Notes: generated by a model from the letters alone, not told the origin. 64,000 nt of DNA from Echeneis naucrates (GCF_900963305.1 NC_042532.1:15836707-15900706), one strand, 5' to 3'; shown: positions 23,111 through 41,222, counted from the stretch's first letter. Program-made: numbers and translations.

Positions 23111-24081
23111 AATGCTAATAACGTTAGCTAGGCCTCTGCACGTTTCCCAGATGGGGAGCCACACATGGACCAGTGGCTCGGTAGCAGTATAAGGAAAATA
23201 ACACTAGGGGATTGTTTCAGAAGACCATTGCTCCAAATCGTTGCCTCTCTTTCATTGGGTGAAATGTAAAATCGGGTTTCTGCTGTAAATAGAGGCGTCC
23301 GATGCTTCGTAATTTAGAACAACCGTTTAATTGGAGCAGCACAACACACTCGTGTTACACATGCCCGCTGTTTTCTAACCAAAGCGTTAGTGCTGTTTGA
23401 TCTGTCTTGAAGGGATATGCCTCTTAATTAATTTCTCATGTTAAGGCTTCACAAATAATTTAATCCCAGTTCCTTTTAAACGTTTTAGGCACGATTTTTA
23501 ATCAAAAGGTTGAGGCTAAGTTGCCTCCTCTAGTCTTAAAAGGTTTAATAATGGCGGTTGTTTGTCAAAAACAAGAGAATGTTTGCATTCATTTAGCTAT
23601 GTCATTAAAATTTACTGCGTACCTTGCCGGTTTTCATTGAAAGGAGTAAGATATAAAATAGAAAGTCTTTCTAGGGTGTATCATCCCCACTCCATTGCCA
23701 CATGTAGTTTCTTGACAAACAGTTAAATGACTGCAAAACATTCACTATCAGCTACCTATGCACCTCATTGCAGCAATATGTTGAAGACTTACAAAGCAGC
23801 ATGCAGGAAATATGAAATACGGGAAGGAGAGAGGTGGTCCCAGGATCAGTGTTTATTGAACATAAAGCAAAAGTTAAACCAGGAGAGTCTGCGTGGATTG
23901 ATCTTTTCCACAAAGCCATAATCCAACTTTAGAGCCATGCAAAATTCACTTTTTCCCTCTCATGCGACGCTGTGATTTTAGTTCTTGGGAAAAGTGTGAG
24001 GCGTGTTTATTCTTAAACTTATGACATGTCATTTGATTGTTCTTTATTCCCATCCAGCCTCCGGAGCAGTGAAGTGTCTTC

Positions 24082-27894
<3,813 letters not shown>

Positions 27895-30500
27895 AGATCC
27901 GGACAATCAGGTGTTGAAGAGAGAGAGAGAGAAAGAAAGAAAGGAGAGGCCCAGTGCCAGACTTATTTGAGAGCAAAAGTTTGTAAAGTCTGGTATATCA
28001 GTTTGTCTTTTAGTGTATTCAGTGATAAATGAGCGTTCACTCTTCTGCACCTTTGTACTTGTCTAAGAGTGTTGAGGCTGATATTTTTTGGTTTTTGTTT
28101 TCTCTCCCTTTTCATTTTTTTCATCTTCATATTCATCCTTGGGACTTGAGGACACTCAGTAGTTTTAATTTGTAGGGACAGGATATAGAGGGCAAAATCC
28201 TGAGACATCATTTGAAAATAATCTAAAAATGTGTTGCATGTACGACAGTGGGGACTGGATAAAGGAGGCAGGCAAACGGTGCACTGAAAGTATGAGTCTA
28301 AGCCCTGCAAGTAGTTCTCAGTGTTGACATTTTAGAGGACAGTTCACAGGCTAAAGAAAGCAAAGAACAATATTTTTGCGCCAGCAGTTGTTGCATTTTT
28401 GCAAAGTAGTGCTTTGCCCTGGATCCTCAAAAGTAGAAAAAGATGCCTTAAATCTAGACCAACAATACCACTCGCTGTTTGGAGTCAATTTAACGAGCAA
28501 AGCACTTTTAACCAATCTATTTTAAGTTACTATGAATATCAGTCGTTTGATGTCGGTCTTTGACTTTTGCTCACCCTCCTACCAGGTTAACAGTTTTAAA
28601 CCACAATCCCTGGAGGGAAATGTTTGTTTTGTTATCCCTGTATAAAGTCTTTTTTCTTTTTTTCCCGAGTTGTATTTAAGGAGAGTCCTGTTGAAAATCA
28701 TCTCCAGTCAATGAGTAGGGAATTAAGACGGACCAAAGACGGAGAGATTTGATCTTGTAACCCCAGGAGAGTTTTTCTGAGCAGATTTTCACAAAGTAGA
28801 TTCATACCTTTTTGATTTAGTTGTTTGTTTATTTGGATTTTTGTTGTTGTTGGTTTTTTTTTTTTTTGTTTGTTTTTTTTTTTTTTTGGGACAGGGAAGA
28901 GGTACTAAGGCTATATCTGATGCTGAATGAGAACACCAATCAGGCTCAGCTGTTTTGTTTTTTTCTTTCATTTTGACTTAATTTTCTTTTTGTTCTTTTT
29001 TTTCTGTAGTGATATAGCTTTTTATTTGTTACAATGTAAGTTAGAAACTTGTTTTAACGAGTGCTTATCTCAAGTTTGGAGAGAAATTAATGGCCTTTGT
29101 TAATGATTTCAGTTTAGATTTACTTTTCTTCATTTTTGTTTTGGTTGTTTGACTTTGAACATAAACCATTAAATTTTATTTTGTTTTGCTGAAAGTTTTG
29201 TTTGGTTTGTTTCTTTCTTTTATTTTCATTTTTTTAGATTTTATTTGTAGTTTTGTATTCTTTTTCTATTCTAGTCGTAAATTTTCACCGTGGATGCGAG
29301 ATCCCTGCTCAAGCAAAACAGGTTGTTACACATCGTTTCTACTGGAGGCTTTTAAACTTTTGAGATGGATTACATTTTTAGATTTAAGAAAATGTGGACC
29401 AATAGTTGAGGTGAGGTCATTTAAATCTTTGACAGTTAAGGGAAGGCGACTGTCCTGCTGACATTCCTTGAGGCTCCTTTTCTGACATGGCCAGATCAGT
29501 GAAAACCCAGCAAACTGCTTCATGAGCAACACATTTAACAAACACCTGGTCACTTTCAGGGTTTGGGAGTCAAATGTCAGACGCATTTATTAACTGGCTC
29601 AGTAAATCTGCTTTTGATGCCCAACTCACTTATGGACTTTTTTCTGTTTTTGGTAAGAATTAATGAGGACTGAGCTTTGGTTACTTTAAAGTGAAATCTC
29701 ATCGGCCATTCAGAAAATCTTTTGGGCATAGTGCTGCTTGTCTTTTTTTTTTTTTTTCTTCTCTTCCTAGTGATGAATCATCTTGTTCAAGGTGACTGAG
29801 AGGAGGAGCCTTAGCGTCGGTACTATAACTGCTTCTAATTTAACTGCCTGCTAATTGAACAGTCTGTGATAGTCGGAAGTAGCAAATGATTTTTAGGAAC
29901 CGTACGTAATAGGATACACTTTTAAACCCCATTTCCCTTCAGCAATAAATCACCTGCCACCTCATTAACTACGCAAGATTATCTATTCTAAGAGGAGTTT
30001 TTCCATGACAAACTTCAGCTTTTGGTCTTATAAATGCTTTTTTTATTTTATTTTTTTTTAATTTCCATGTTAGTTTTGTGAAGAAGAATCCTTAACTTTG
30101 TGCAATACGTTGTGACTTGCTCAGCAGGCGATAGTCATCTTTTTCATTATTTCTTTTTTCTACTTGCGTTGTGTTACTGCTTAGTTTTCTCAGCAGTCTC
30201 GTTGGATTTGCATGAACGATGCAAGTGAATTTGTTTTACAGGCAGTCAGATTAAACTGCATTCTGCCTTAATTTATAGGTGGAAGTGGTGAATTTTACAC
30301 CAGAAGATGCGCAAATATTTATTTGACGATGTATTCAGTCGTACTTGTTACTTATTGGAGTGTTTTTAATGCATTGTTTTTTCGTTCTTTTCTTATTTTT
30401 TTTTTTTTCTTGTTTATCTTGGTTTTGAACACTAAGTTGGAGTCCATTAAATGTCTTCTAACATTTGATCATTTCAATAAAAACATGGTGCAATAGTATT
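27895..30500 (+). other. elavl1: elavl1 3' UTR, U-rich
   Basis: A 2.6-kb stretch with many T-runs (for example 28853-28887, 29741-29758 and 30396-30411) ends near AATAAA at 30476-30481. HuR is known to regulate its own mRNA through U-rich 3' UTR sites, so these runs are candidate self-binding sites. No other gene was seen. Confidence 0.65.
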
Positions 30501-31000
30501 CTTGTAAAATGACTATATAACCTATTTTACTTATTAGCAACAATTGGAGACATTTGTACAAATGAGTATTTCGCATGATGAATTAATTGTCTTGTACACT
30601 CACCTGGCAGCTGATCGCATGCTGCAGGACCAGTAATTTGCTTCTGACGTCACTGCAGCATTTCTCCAGCTGCTGTCAGAAGAATCTGCCTTAGCACAAA
30701 TGTAAAAATGGTGTTCAAGGTGAGATGTTGAAAAGCCTGCAAAGAAAATCTTTTTTTGCCCGAAACTCTTTCAAGAATTGCAAAACTGTATCAAGTGGCA
30801 GAGGTAGGACAGCTTCCATGGAAGGAATGGCTTAAAAACAAACAAACAAAAAAAGAAACATGACAATTTATCACTACACAGAAAGGAGTTACTGTGGTGG
30901 ATTCCCAACTCTTCTTTCATTCATAATGTCATTCATCTTTTGTCCAATTTAGTTTCCAAGTAAAATCATGCATTGAAAGAACCTTCCAGAGAATCAGGTT

Positions 31001-31624
31001 TTTATTAGAAAACACAAAATTAAAAGCGCATGTATAAAAACACAAGTGAATTTGGTTTCCTTGTGCTACGATAGTTATAATTGTTTGCTTTAGTATACAA
31101 TCTACCTCTAAGACAGATAAAGGTACAACTCAAATCACATTTTGCTCCTTGCTTTCCTCTTCCTGTTTACTTTCAAGTCTTTCAGGTTCTCAGGATCATT
31201 GTCAAATCTGAGATCAGGTTAAGGCAACTCAAAACCTGCAATCAGACTACATTAGGACAGGCCGGCTATGAAAGCGTGTCTCCATCTATTGCATATAATT
31301 GCAACATATGATGTCTGCGAAGTGCATTTGGGTTCAAGCAACTGTCAGTGTGAGTTGTAGATCATATGTCAAACTTAATGCATTTCTTCACACCTCCTGT
31401 CATTCAGTCAGAACTCAAGGACACCCAGTGCACATCAAGCAACGAAGAGTTTTGTTTTCAGCATGGCACAGGCAAAGTTGACCCAAGCTGCTAAACCCTG
31501 ACACCACAATATTCTTGGTCTCATCTAAGATGGAAAACCTAAGTGGATCTTCCATCGTCGGCCCCTTTGAATTGATGACCTGTAGCAGGCAGTATTTCCT
31601 TGATGTCCATCTTGTGTAAGTGTG
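31001..31624 (-). other. slc1a7: slc1a7 3' UTR and convergent gap with elavl1
   Basis: The - strand AATAAA at 31001-31006 is a candidate poly(A) signal for slc1a7. The two convergent genes are separated by only about 0.5 kb (30500-31000), in which I see no gene. Confidence 0.5.
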
Positions 31625-33661
31625 TCAGACTTGGCAGAGGTTGTAGCAGGCCACGGGTCTTTCCAGCACATTGTCTCCATCCACCTCGAACACGTAATCG
31701 CAGCGGTGTGTGATCAGAGGGGCATCAGACAGCGCCACGCTTTGGTTTCCAAAGGAGATGACTGTGTCTCTCTGTGGGGAAGATGCAAGCGGCAGCCCGA
31801 TTAGTTATGTTACTGAAAGTTTTTTTTAAAAATTTGGATTTCCCAAATTAGTTTTTGAAATTCACTACAAAGTTATAAATTAATTTTATATTTTCAGCAT
31901 GCGAATGTGCACGTTTTTGTCCTGAGCCACAAAGGAGATTACCAAATGTGACCAAATATCAGGATTGTTTTAATCATCATTAAACTCCAGATTAAAGATT
32001 TTAAAAGCAGTCAATTAGAAGATGCCCAGCTCACCCTTTTGGGGCCACCTCCATTGTTGCTAGGAGTGGGAGTCGAAGGTGCAGCAGCGGCTGCTTTCTC
32101 AAAGTCCTTCTTACATATATGAGCCATGATCCCTGCAGCTAAGGCGTCACCGAGAACGTTGATCATCGTCCGAAAGCGATCGCTGAGAAAGGAATGGGCG
32201 GAAAATGATTTTAACCTTCTCTCAACATCCCAAAAAAAACACTCCATACAGTGTATTAAGTTTTAGTGGCACTCACAGAACCCAGTCGATGGCCACAATC
32301 AGCGAGATGTCAGCAGGTGGTAACCCCACAGAGGTCAGGACAATCACCATGGTAACCAGACCTGCCTGAGGTATCCCGGCTGCCCCAATGCTGGCCGCTG
32401 TTGCCGTGATACTGTTTAAAAGAAACGTGGATGAAAACCCAATCTTCTCAACAGAGAGAAATAATCGTTGGAGGACAGTGAGTCAGACCCTGTTCTCACC
32501 TAATGGTGACCAACTGGCCAAAGTCCAAGTCATACTCATTGACCTGAGCAATGAAGATGGCCGCCACCGCCTCGTACAGAGCTGTCCCGTCCATGTTGAT
32601 GGTAGCTCCCACCGGCAGCACAAAGCGTGCGATCTGCCGGTCCACTCCACAGTTCTCCAGGAGACACTTCATGGTGATTGGCAAAGTGGCTGAACTGCAC
32701 GTGGAGAAGACATAAGGTGTGGGAGGAGCTACACGATGGATCAACTGATTTACAAAAATAACTCTCCCCGTACCTGGATGATGTGGCCAAAGCAATGACA
32801 AGGGCCTGCAGAAGGCCTCTGATATAAGGGAAGGGATTTCTGCGAGTGAAGAAGTAGAAGAAGAGCGGCAGCAGGATGAGGCCGTGCACGAACAGGCCAG
32901 ACAGGACTGTGATGAAGTACATGCCCAGCTTCTCCCCCAGGTGGGCTGGATCATGCATATCCAGAATCTTTCCGGCCACAAGGAACACAATACCGAAGGG
33001 GAAGTACCTTCAAAGACAAGAGAAACACCTTTGAAATTCATTTTGAAACTTCCTGCTTTAACTTAAAGCTACTCTGAGATGTTACTTATCATTATCGACC
33101 AATGTTTGGTCATTGTGCGTCATATTTTCGAAATTTGTGTGCAACATGTATTTTATACTCTAAGGACAGTCACAGTGAATGTAAACAAAACATTTGCTCC
33201 TTTGAAAGAAAACTCTGATATGCATGCCTGTGCGTAAATTCAGGCAATGTTTGAAAGATACGAGATGGTCATGTCGCGGCCAAAGACCTTTGGATTAACG
33301 GGGACACCTAACAACAGTGGCCGCCTTCGCTAATGCTCTCATGGCCCCTGCAGCCAGGCCCGAGACATGTAGAGGACATGTGGACATGTAGAGCAGTTAA
33401 TGAACAGTCTTACATCTACTCTTATTTAGGAAAATACCTCTGTGCTCCATTCACAAGCAAATAAAATCAAATCACAAATCATCACTTTCAGTCAGAGTTC
33501 CTTCAAGACACGGTCTGGACCAAACTCTTTCAGGGTTATTTCGAGGCACCCCGTGAGAAGCAGCGAGGACACTTCACACCCTGTTGAGCTCTATTTTTAG
33601 ATATAATCCAGCTCTGCTCTGTGAACTCTGTGTTGTCTGTCTTTTTTTGGATGCATGCGTG

Positions 33662-33709
<48 letters not shown>

Positions 33710-36700
33710 CGTGTGCGCAGCCTTACCACATAGCCGCATTAATGATCTTCATGACGCACTCGTTGATGCACTGACACACGTTGACAAGTGGCGCTCCACG
33801 TTCTCCCATCTTCCCCAGCAGCAGGCCTGAGAACAGATCAAGCATTCACACACGTGTTTGTAGTCTGTAGTCATGATACCTGCCATGCAGCAAATTTCTT
33901 TTCATTTTTGGTTAACCATTTACAAATATATATATATTTTTTTTATAAATAATCAATCGCATAATCATTATTTCTTATTATTATCAATAAGCCACAATAT
34001 GACAGTTTACTCCCTCATCATCAGCTGTAATGCTGCCGATACCCTTTTATGCAGATCTAATGTGATACATAAGAAGCAGGGGCAACTTTTCTAAAACAAA
34101 TTATATTTTTCTTCCACCACTGCACGTTGAAAAAGCATGACCACTTTGACGCTTAGCCGCAAATAATAAGCTCGTAATCTACAAAAACAGGAGAAAGTCA
34201 AAAACACAAACTATAATGTTGGAGCAGAAAAACCACGGAAGCAGACTTGAGACTTAAAGTTCCTCTCATGGAATAATGAGCTTACCCATGGTGGCTGAGA
34301 AGATGACGATCCCCAGCACGTTCATGCCCTTGCTCGTACTGGGGACGATCTTATACTTGATGTCAGGCGCAGGTGTGATCTCCAGGAAGACCGGGTGGCC
34401 TAGCTGAGGGTTGTGGTAGTCTGGCATGACGTACACGTAGTTGGCCTGAGACTCTTTTAGATCATTGCTTTGCACGATGGGCACCAAATCTGTGCGGTAC
34501 TGGAAAAGGAGGAAAGGGAGCAAAGGCAGATCTGTTAGTAGGTGCACTTTGCACGTCGCATTAATGAGTGTTAAACTATCAACTGTAAGTTTCCTCCCTT
34601 TGGCCGCTCACCTGCTGAAATGTTGCTTCGATCAGATTCGATGGGATCATGTTCCTATAGAAGACAGCACAGAGACAACATCCCATCAGTGGTGCAGTGA
34701 AACAGCATGCCGAATATACCAAATACAAATAATGTACCCATCTCAGCAGTGGATGGGATTTGATGAAGGTCATATGGTGTGATAGAAACTTCCATCTGAG
34801 GCCAAATCCAGCAAAAACAGAAGCAAAGCTTTGAAAATGATGTGATCTGAAGCACCAGAAGAGCTGGGCAAAGAAACTCTTGCCTTTTCACCTTTTTTTT
34901 TTATCATGTTAATTATTTGAACCAGATAAGAAATTTAGTTTTTTTTTTTTTTTTTGTTTGTTTCACCTCCATGTTCATATATGATTGATTACTATTACTG
35001 GTGAGCATCGTGAATATATAACTGTAAGTAAACAGTTAGAAAAGATGCCACCGGTCATTCAGTCGGCATCCTGGACATGAACCGCACCGTCAGTGACACT
35101 GGCAGCTGGGGCAGGAAGCTCGACAAACACGTAAGAGGACTGAAATGTAGACCTGACCTTTGACCCACAGCAACTCACACACACCCCAGCGCTATAAAAT
35201 ACTCAGGTTTGAGAAGAAGGTATTAGTGGATCTCTGACATGAATGGCCCTTCAGTAAGCATGAACAAACACACACACACACACACACACTGGAAGCTCTA
35301 TCCCATTGAGCTCACACTGCACAAGAGCCTTCTGGGAAAGTGCAGGCTTAACAGATCACAATTAAATTGCCACCCTATTCTTAGCTGACCTGCTGTGTAG
35401 GAGCGACGCTGCAGGACGTTTTTTTTTTTTTCCTTTGTCTTCTCAGCACACTGCTGACAATAAGAGTTTCATATCAGATGCACATCCACAAGCTGATCTT
35501 TCATCTTTTGATTTGATTCCAAATTTGCTCCCATTTAATTTGTTTTGTCATCATTTTTTTGGAGTCCTCAGAGTTCACAGCATATCAGAACGTTACCGTT
35601 TATTTCCTGAGGAGTTCGTGATTTCTGACTTCCTGTTGTTTTTTTTTTTTTGTTTGTTTGTTTTTTTGCAAAACCTTTTAACGTCAGCTCCAAGGATCAC
35701 ACTCATTCCTTTAGATTTTGCAATTAGGAAGCTTCCTGTTCTTAAGGAAGGGCAGGGACTTTACAAAGCCTAAACTGGATCTCCACTGGATTTAAGTAGC
35801 CTTTACTGGTTTTTCCAGGTGATAAAAGAGAGCAAATCTTCATCCTGAAAAACAATGCTAAGAAGATAGAGTGGAAGATCAGCGCTCTCCTGAAAATCCC
35901 CTATCAGGAGAGGGATTTCCCACGCTCTTACAACAAAGTGAAGGTGGGAAATCATGCTGCTTTGAAAATAGCACAGACTGTCAGTGTCACTATCTCTTCT
36001 TAGTGTTTCTAATGGAAAATCCCCCTCAGAGCAGCAACAAATGTAGGAAAAAAATCTATTTACTAGGAAAGGTCTTTTAAGCCATTCTCACAAAGTACTT
36101 AAGAGGAAGAAGAACATCTTCACCGAGTTGTCTAATTTTATTCCAGCTAGTGATGACAGCGATGGTTGGCCCATTCCTTTGCTCAAGAACAAAATGTAGG
36201 GTTTGCTATATTTTTCTTTCATCTCAACATCCATCAGAAAAAGTTATAAATTCTTTAACCTGGTCAAAATCTGGAGTAGCGTGTTTACTGTGGAAGGAAG
36301 ACTAAATGAAATCATGTCTGAGGTCAAAGGTCACAAGGGTTTCTGGTCAAGGGGATGTTTACCTAATGAGGTCCAGCAGAGCGTCAGCAGATGTCATGAC
36401 AGGCCCTGAACTTGTATGGTGACCATCTTTCTCAGAGCCCGTCCCCGGGTGAATGATGAGCACCAGCACGATGCCGACAATGACAGCGATGAAGGTTGTC
36501 CACAGGTAGTAGGTGATGGTGAGGACCCCCAGCCGACCGCTCGCCTTCGTGTCCATAGCTGACAGGCCGGACATAAGACTGCATTGGGAAATGGGAAATG
36601 ATTGATTAGATCATGTCTGTCTATGTCCAAGTTATAACCCCTGAATTATGACCGAATACGTCAGAAGGAGGAGGGGGAAATGGTTTTTCAACATTTTTTG

Positions 36701-38137
36701 CTACATGTTGGGTGAATGGGAAAAGTCATACTCCATCCTTCGAGAATGAAAGGAGCATCTGAATGGCTGTCATCCTAACACTCTGTCAGATGTGATCTTA
36801 TAGGCTGCAATGCTACAGCTTGAAAATGAGACTGGTCTAACGCAGATGAAGGCTTTTCTTACCTGGAGGTGATGAGAGGCAAAATCAACATCTTTAACAT
36901 CCTCATCAGCAGCTCTCCGGGGAACGAGAAGTAGATCTTGGCCTGTGAATGTGAGAGAGAAACACCTGAGACAACATTCAAAATGGCTTCCCTTTGAGAG
37001 TTCATTTACTGCTAACATTATAAAATGTATCTCTCATGCAGTTTTATGCAGATCTGTTCTGTTTCTGATTTGATATTTTAAGGATCCCCTTCTTTAGTAA
37101 CTTCTAAGTGTTAAATGAATATGACTGGATTTATTAATTAAGTTGCACAACACTAAAATTTGTGTAAGATCAAATGACGGATCTGTGTCAAACATATCAA
37201 ACTTCCTTTAAACATTGTAAAGAGCGTAACTAAGTGGCTTAGATGTGAACGTTGCCCGTTTGGCTGCTCTTCGTTCTCTCTCAGCTCCTTTCTTTACTCA
37301 TGGGGATGAGCGTGTAGTTTTAATGAGCTGCTGCCATCACAAAGGTTAAATTGCAGAACAAGCTGGACACAAATGACTGATTCAGTGTTCGCCACCACAG
37401 GTAAGCCACTTGTCCCATTAAGAGCTTCTTACATCACTTTAACATAACATCAGGAGAGCATTTGGCCTTTTCAAAATTATTTGGCAACTATTGGAAACAA
37501 ACTATAAACATCAACATGACATTGCATGACCTTTTCAGTTGTTAGCTTTCCTACGGTATCAACACTGAGTTTGAATATGTAATATTTCCTCTCTTTTATC
37601 TCTCTTTTGGTCTCCACCAATTCCGGATTCTTAAGATGCTAAATAATCCTTGTATCCCTGTTCACAGTTTTTAGAGGGTTTTTTGTGTTTACACAAAACA
37701 ACCGCCTGCAGTGAGGGCAATGAGCCTGAACCAAACAAGTGAAGTCTTGGGCTTTAAGATGAAAACCACGAACGCCAAGACGTTATAAAATTGAATAAAC
37801 CTGATGAGAAGTGCCATCAGGTAATAATTCTCTCTCTGCTTTAACTATTTCTCCCTTTCTTCTAACTTCCGACCTGATCTTTGCCGTCTCTACCACGCAA
37901 CGTTAATTACGGTGTACAGATTTCAGACCAGTCGGATTGCTTCTTGTTGAACCTCCATCCCTTCATCCATACCTGTGTGGACAGGTTGAACGACCTGAGC
38001 AGGAACCCGAGCACGCAGCCGGTCACCACGGCAAAGACAGAGAGCGTGAGGAGACCATTCCTCTTGCAGTAGTCCTTGACGTACGCCCTGATTTTCACCG
38101 ACACCAGACCGTTAAACAGCTTCTGAAACCCCGTCAT
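31625..38137 (-). CDS. slc1a7: Excitatory amino acid transporter 5 (glutamate transporter)
   Basis: Sodium-coupled glutamate transporter with a large chloride conductance; EAAT5 acts in retinal photoreceptors and bipolar cells. Eleven coding exons: 37973-38137, 36863-36942, 36363-36578, 34612-34654, 34286-34499, 33727-33826, 32774-33007, 32500-32694, 32277-32411, 32035-32182, 31625-31771. All phases fit, giving 558 residues (human 560). Family signatures: HP1 [12 protein letters not shown]7 [12 protein letters not shown]2 [14 protein letters not shown]8 [21 protein letters not shown]5 rather than EAAT1-4: [58 protein letters not shown]. The tail ends CYNLCQV, unlike human ETNV. Teleosts have slc1a7 paralogues; I cannot say which this is. 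Confidence 0.94.
33665..33705 (+). repeat. (GT)n microsatellite in a slc1a7 intron
   Basis: About 20 GT dinucleotides, followed by GC-interrupted units, about 20 bp from the exon ending at 33727. Its closeness to the donor could make its length matter for splicing; this is conjecture. Confidence 0.9.
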
Positions 38138-39402
38138 CCTGATTCAGAGTCGGCCTGTACCCCAACAAGATCCCACCCTCCCTCCCCCCTGAATGACTCC
38201 AGATATCCAGATATATCCAGATATAAGATCTCCCGGTGAGTGAGGCAGATCAGTACGTATCCCACAAGATCCAAGGCCGAGGACTGCAGGCGAATCTGAG
38301 CAAGTGTGTGTCCTGTCTCACACTGAGGAACTCATCAGGTCCGAGCGAGGAAGTGTCCACTAACTGATTCCAGGTAAACTGTTGCCTAAAAGGATTATCC
38401 CTATCCTGTGGTAACAGACGGTGCTCCCCAGCCTCTCAGCTTATTAAAGAGGCTAAAGACCAGCACGGATTAGCTCCTACGTTCATAGCCCATAATGAGT
38501 TATTACTACCGGCCTCTTTGTCATCCCATTCACAAAACAGATGCTTGAGCTTTGGCCTTTGTGAGTTAACCCTCATGAGGACAAGGTTAGGCATCTTCTC
38601 CGTCAAGTCATACTTGTTCAGGGAACGTACAAAAGATGCACCGAAACGACTCAGGCCCTGCATGAATAAGGCTGACACTGCATGACTGATGACTCGTTCA
38701 CGGACAGACAGAGATGTGGAGCTTATATTTCATTGTGTGTAAGTAAAGGTGTCAAATCTGTTTGATTTGGTTGATTCCCATCAAAAATGTTGATGGGAAT
38801 GTAACTTGCAGACAAGCATCTCCCTGTAATTATAATTACATCTGTAAAAGTTTAGAATTAGGTTTATGGATATGACCGTATAAGATGGAAAAACTGTGGC
38901 AACAAAAAACAACCCTGCGAACAGAAATCATGGCATGACATTGTTATCGGACGTCCAAGTCCTTTGTCTATTCCGGGCGGCTGTTTGGTTGTTAATTCCG
39001 TACTTGCCCTACGGCTGTTGACGTCAGTGTCCATGCTGACCTGGGATCAGATCCAAACTTGACTCCGTCCAGTCTTACAGTGGCTGTGCCTACGTCACCT
39101 GTAACCAATCCAATAACATTAAATCCCCACCTTGAACAATGCAACGGTACAAATAGGGAACATTTTCAGAAACATTTGTGCCTTTGTGACCTGTTTCATT
39201 TGCCTGACTAGCGGGGCATCATTTTAGCCAGATAGGTAACAAACCTAAACGCAACCATGAGTAGTTTTAGTGGGTTTAGTGGAAAAAGGAATGTAATGGA
39301 ACATAAAAGAGTTCTTCTGCAAATTCACAATAGTCTCATTCAATCAAAGCTGAGATGTTGTTCGGCTAAATGATAAAATGTTAACTAAAACATTCTACCT
39401 CT
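38138..39402. other. slc1a7 upstream region
   Basis: Contains the slc1a7 5' UTR and promoter; no coding sequence is supported. I see no CpG island, in keeping with a tissue-restricted gene. CCAGATATATCCAGATATA near 38207-38225 is a short direct repeat. Confidence 0.45.
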
Positions 39403-39500
39403 AGCTCCTCTGACTGAAGGCAACGTGGGAGAACATCAGGAGAAATGCTGCTTGGAGTTCTACTAAATATCATCTTTGTAGAAGAGTAGAAAATATGAAA
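39403..39500 (-). pseudogene. Relic of an IgL V upstream flank
   Basis: CTCTGACTGAAGGCAACG, then ACATCAGGAGAAATGCTGC and ACTAAATATCATCTT, match the upstream flank of V7 and V8 (for example 40629-40700) with small changes and in the same orientation. No V exon accompanies it. It marks the edge of the right IgL block and indicates a lost V. Confidence 0.65.
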
Positions 39501-40014
39501 GGATCAGAATTGAATTAGAACATCGAATGGTTTCACTGAGGGGCATTTTAAGTTTATTTGTCTTTACTATTTTTCTTTTCATTGTCAACATTTCTCTGTC
39601 TAACTGCTCCAAAATGAGAACGTGTGTGTGAACGTGTGTGCGTCTGTGTGTGTGTGTTGCTCCCTGCTGGACAGCTGCATCAACGCTGAACTCAAAAGGA
39701 AAAAGAAAGAAGATTAAATGGAGTTACAAAATTTTTTTTTTTCATCCTGAGTCGTCTTGTACATTATTGGAAGTGTTTAAAACAGGAAGAATCAGAATGC
39801 ATTCAGATCATAATCTGCTTAAGGACCGAATAAATTATGTAAGGAAGGAAAAGTAGTGGCTGTTTGGGACAAATGAAATGCATTAGTTAGTGCTTGGTGG
39901 GTTTACTGTCAGCTCTGTGTTCAGCGGTCTGTGTCAGAGTCTCTTCCTGCTCTAACAGCTCAGTGTCTCTGCATCTGGCTGAGGGAGGTTTTTGTACGAC
40001 TACAAATCACTGTG

Positions 40015-40483
40015 TGAACACCCAGGCACTATTTATGCTATGAAAACTCTGACAGTGATAAACTGCTGCATCGTCAGTCTGAACTCCACTGATGGTCAAA
40101 CTGAAGTCAGAGCCGCTTCCACTGCCACTAAACCGATCTGGTGTTCCTGATTCAGGTTGGTTTACATATGTGATCAGGAGCTTTGGAGACTGTCCAGATT
40201 TCTGTTGGTACCAGAACATAAAATCATCATCACCATCATTATAAACATCCTCACTGGTTTTACAGGTCAGAGTGACGGTGGATCCTGGACTGGCTGTCTC
40301 TACTGAAGGCTGAGTCACAGTCACCTGACCGCTGCATCCTGCACACAAAAACAAATGTGTCATTTATCAGCAGAAAGAAACGAAGAGAAAAGGCAGCACA
40401 TCATGTCTGAAATGTTGCTGAGTGAATGAACCTGGAAAACAGCAGCAGGCCAGCGTCCAGATGAGGATGGTGATGAGAGTCAT
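40015..40483 (-). CDS. IgL V segment V7 (kappa-type)
   Basis: Leader exon 40432-40483, V exon 40015-40338 (- strand). CDR1 [17 protein letters not shown]3 start [15 protein letters not shown]3 has [10 protein letters not shown]. Signal on the - strand: heptamer CACAGTG (40008-40014), 12-bp spacer, nonamer 39987-39995. Octamer-like ATGCAAAG lies at 40586-40593. It is upstream of J5/C-B in the opposite orientation and would join by inverting about 1.16 kb. It looks intact. Confidence 0.93.
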
Positions 40484-41117
40484 GGTGGTTGTGCTTTCTG
40501 CTGTGTTGACTGACAGATCTGAGTCCTGCAGTGTTGAACTCACAGGACTATAAACCTTCTCACTTCACTGGAGGATCAGCTGACGATGCAAAGCCTCCTC
40601 TCTATGGAAATGATCTCTCTGCTCTCCACAGACTGAAGGCAACGAGGGACAAACATCAAGAGAAATAATGCTGCTTGGATTTACACTAAATATCATCTTC
40701 ATCAAAGAGAAGAATATATTCATATTAGCGGAGCAGCTGAGGATTTAAGGATCAGTTTGTGTCCTCTGTGGTTGGTGTGATGTGTCTGTTTGTTGTCTGT
40801 TTGTCAAGTTCAACGTAGATCATTATTTTTATTTGAATGACTCTTAAAAACCCTCTTAAAATCATTAACATTAAAAAACAACATGTTCATTCAACCATTT
40901 ATCAGCTGCTATTAAAGTGTGGAAAATGTGACTTTGTTACAAGGAGACTGTGATCGTTTCTCTGTCAGGTTTAGAAAAGTTCAAGAAAACTGAAGAAATA
41001 ATCTTCATGTTTCAAATCATTTCAGTTCATATCATGAAACAAACTGTGTAGATGTGAAAAGTAGATATTTTTCTGTGTTATCAGAACAAGCAGAGATTGT
41101 TTTCAGTGGATAGATGA

Positions 41118-41222
<105 letters not shown>

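Noticed and set aside
32496-33041. Longer slc1a7 reading frame through 32695-32773
   Set aside because: Both edges have good GT/AG sites and the family motif [10 protein letters not shown] is restored only by splicing.
33536-33830. Frames with His/Thr or Cys/Val runs
   Set aside because: Translation of the (GT)n microsatellite.
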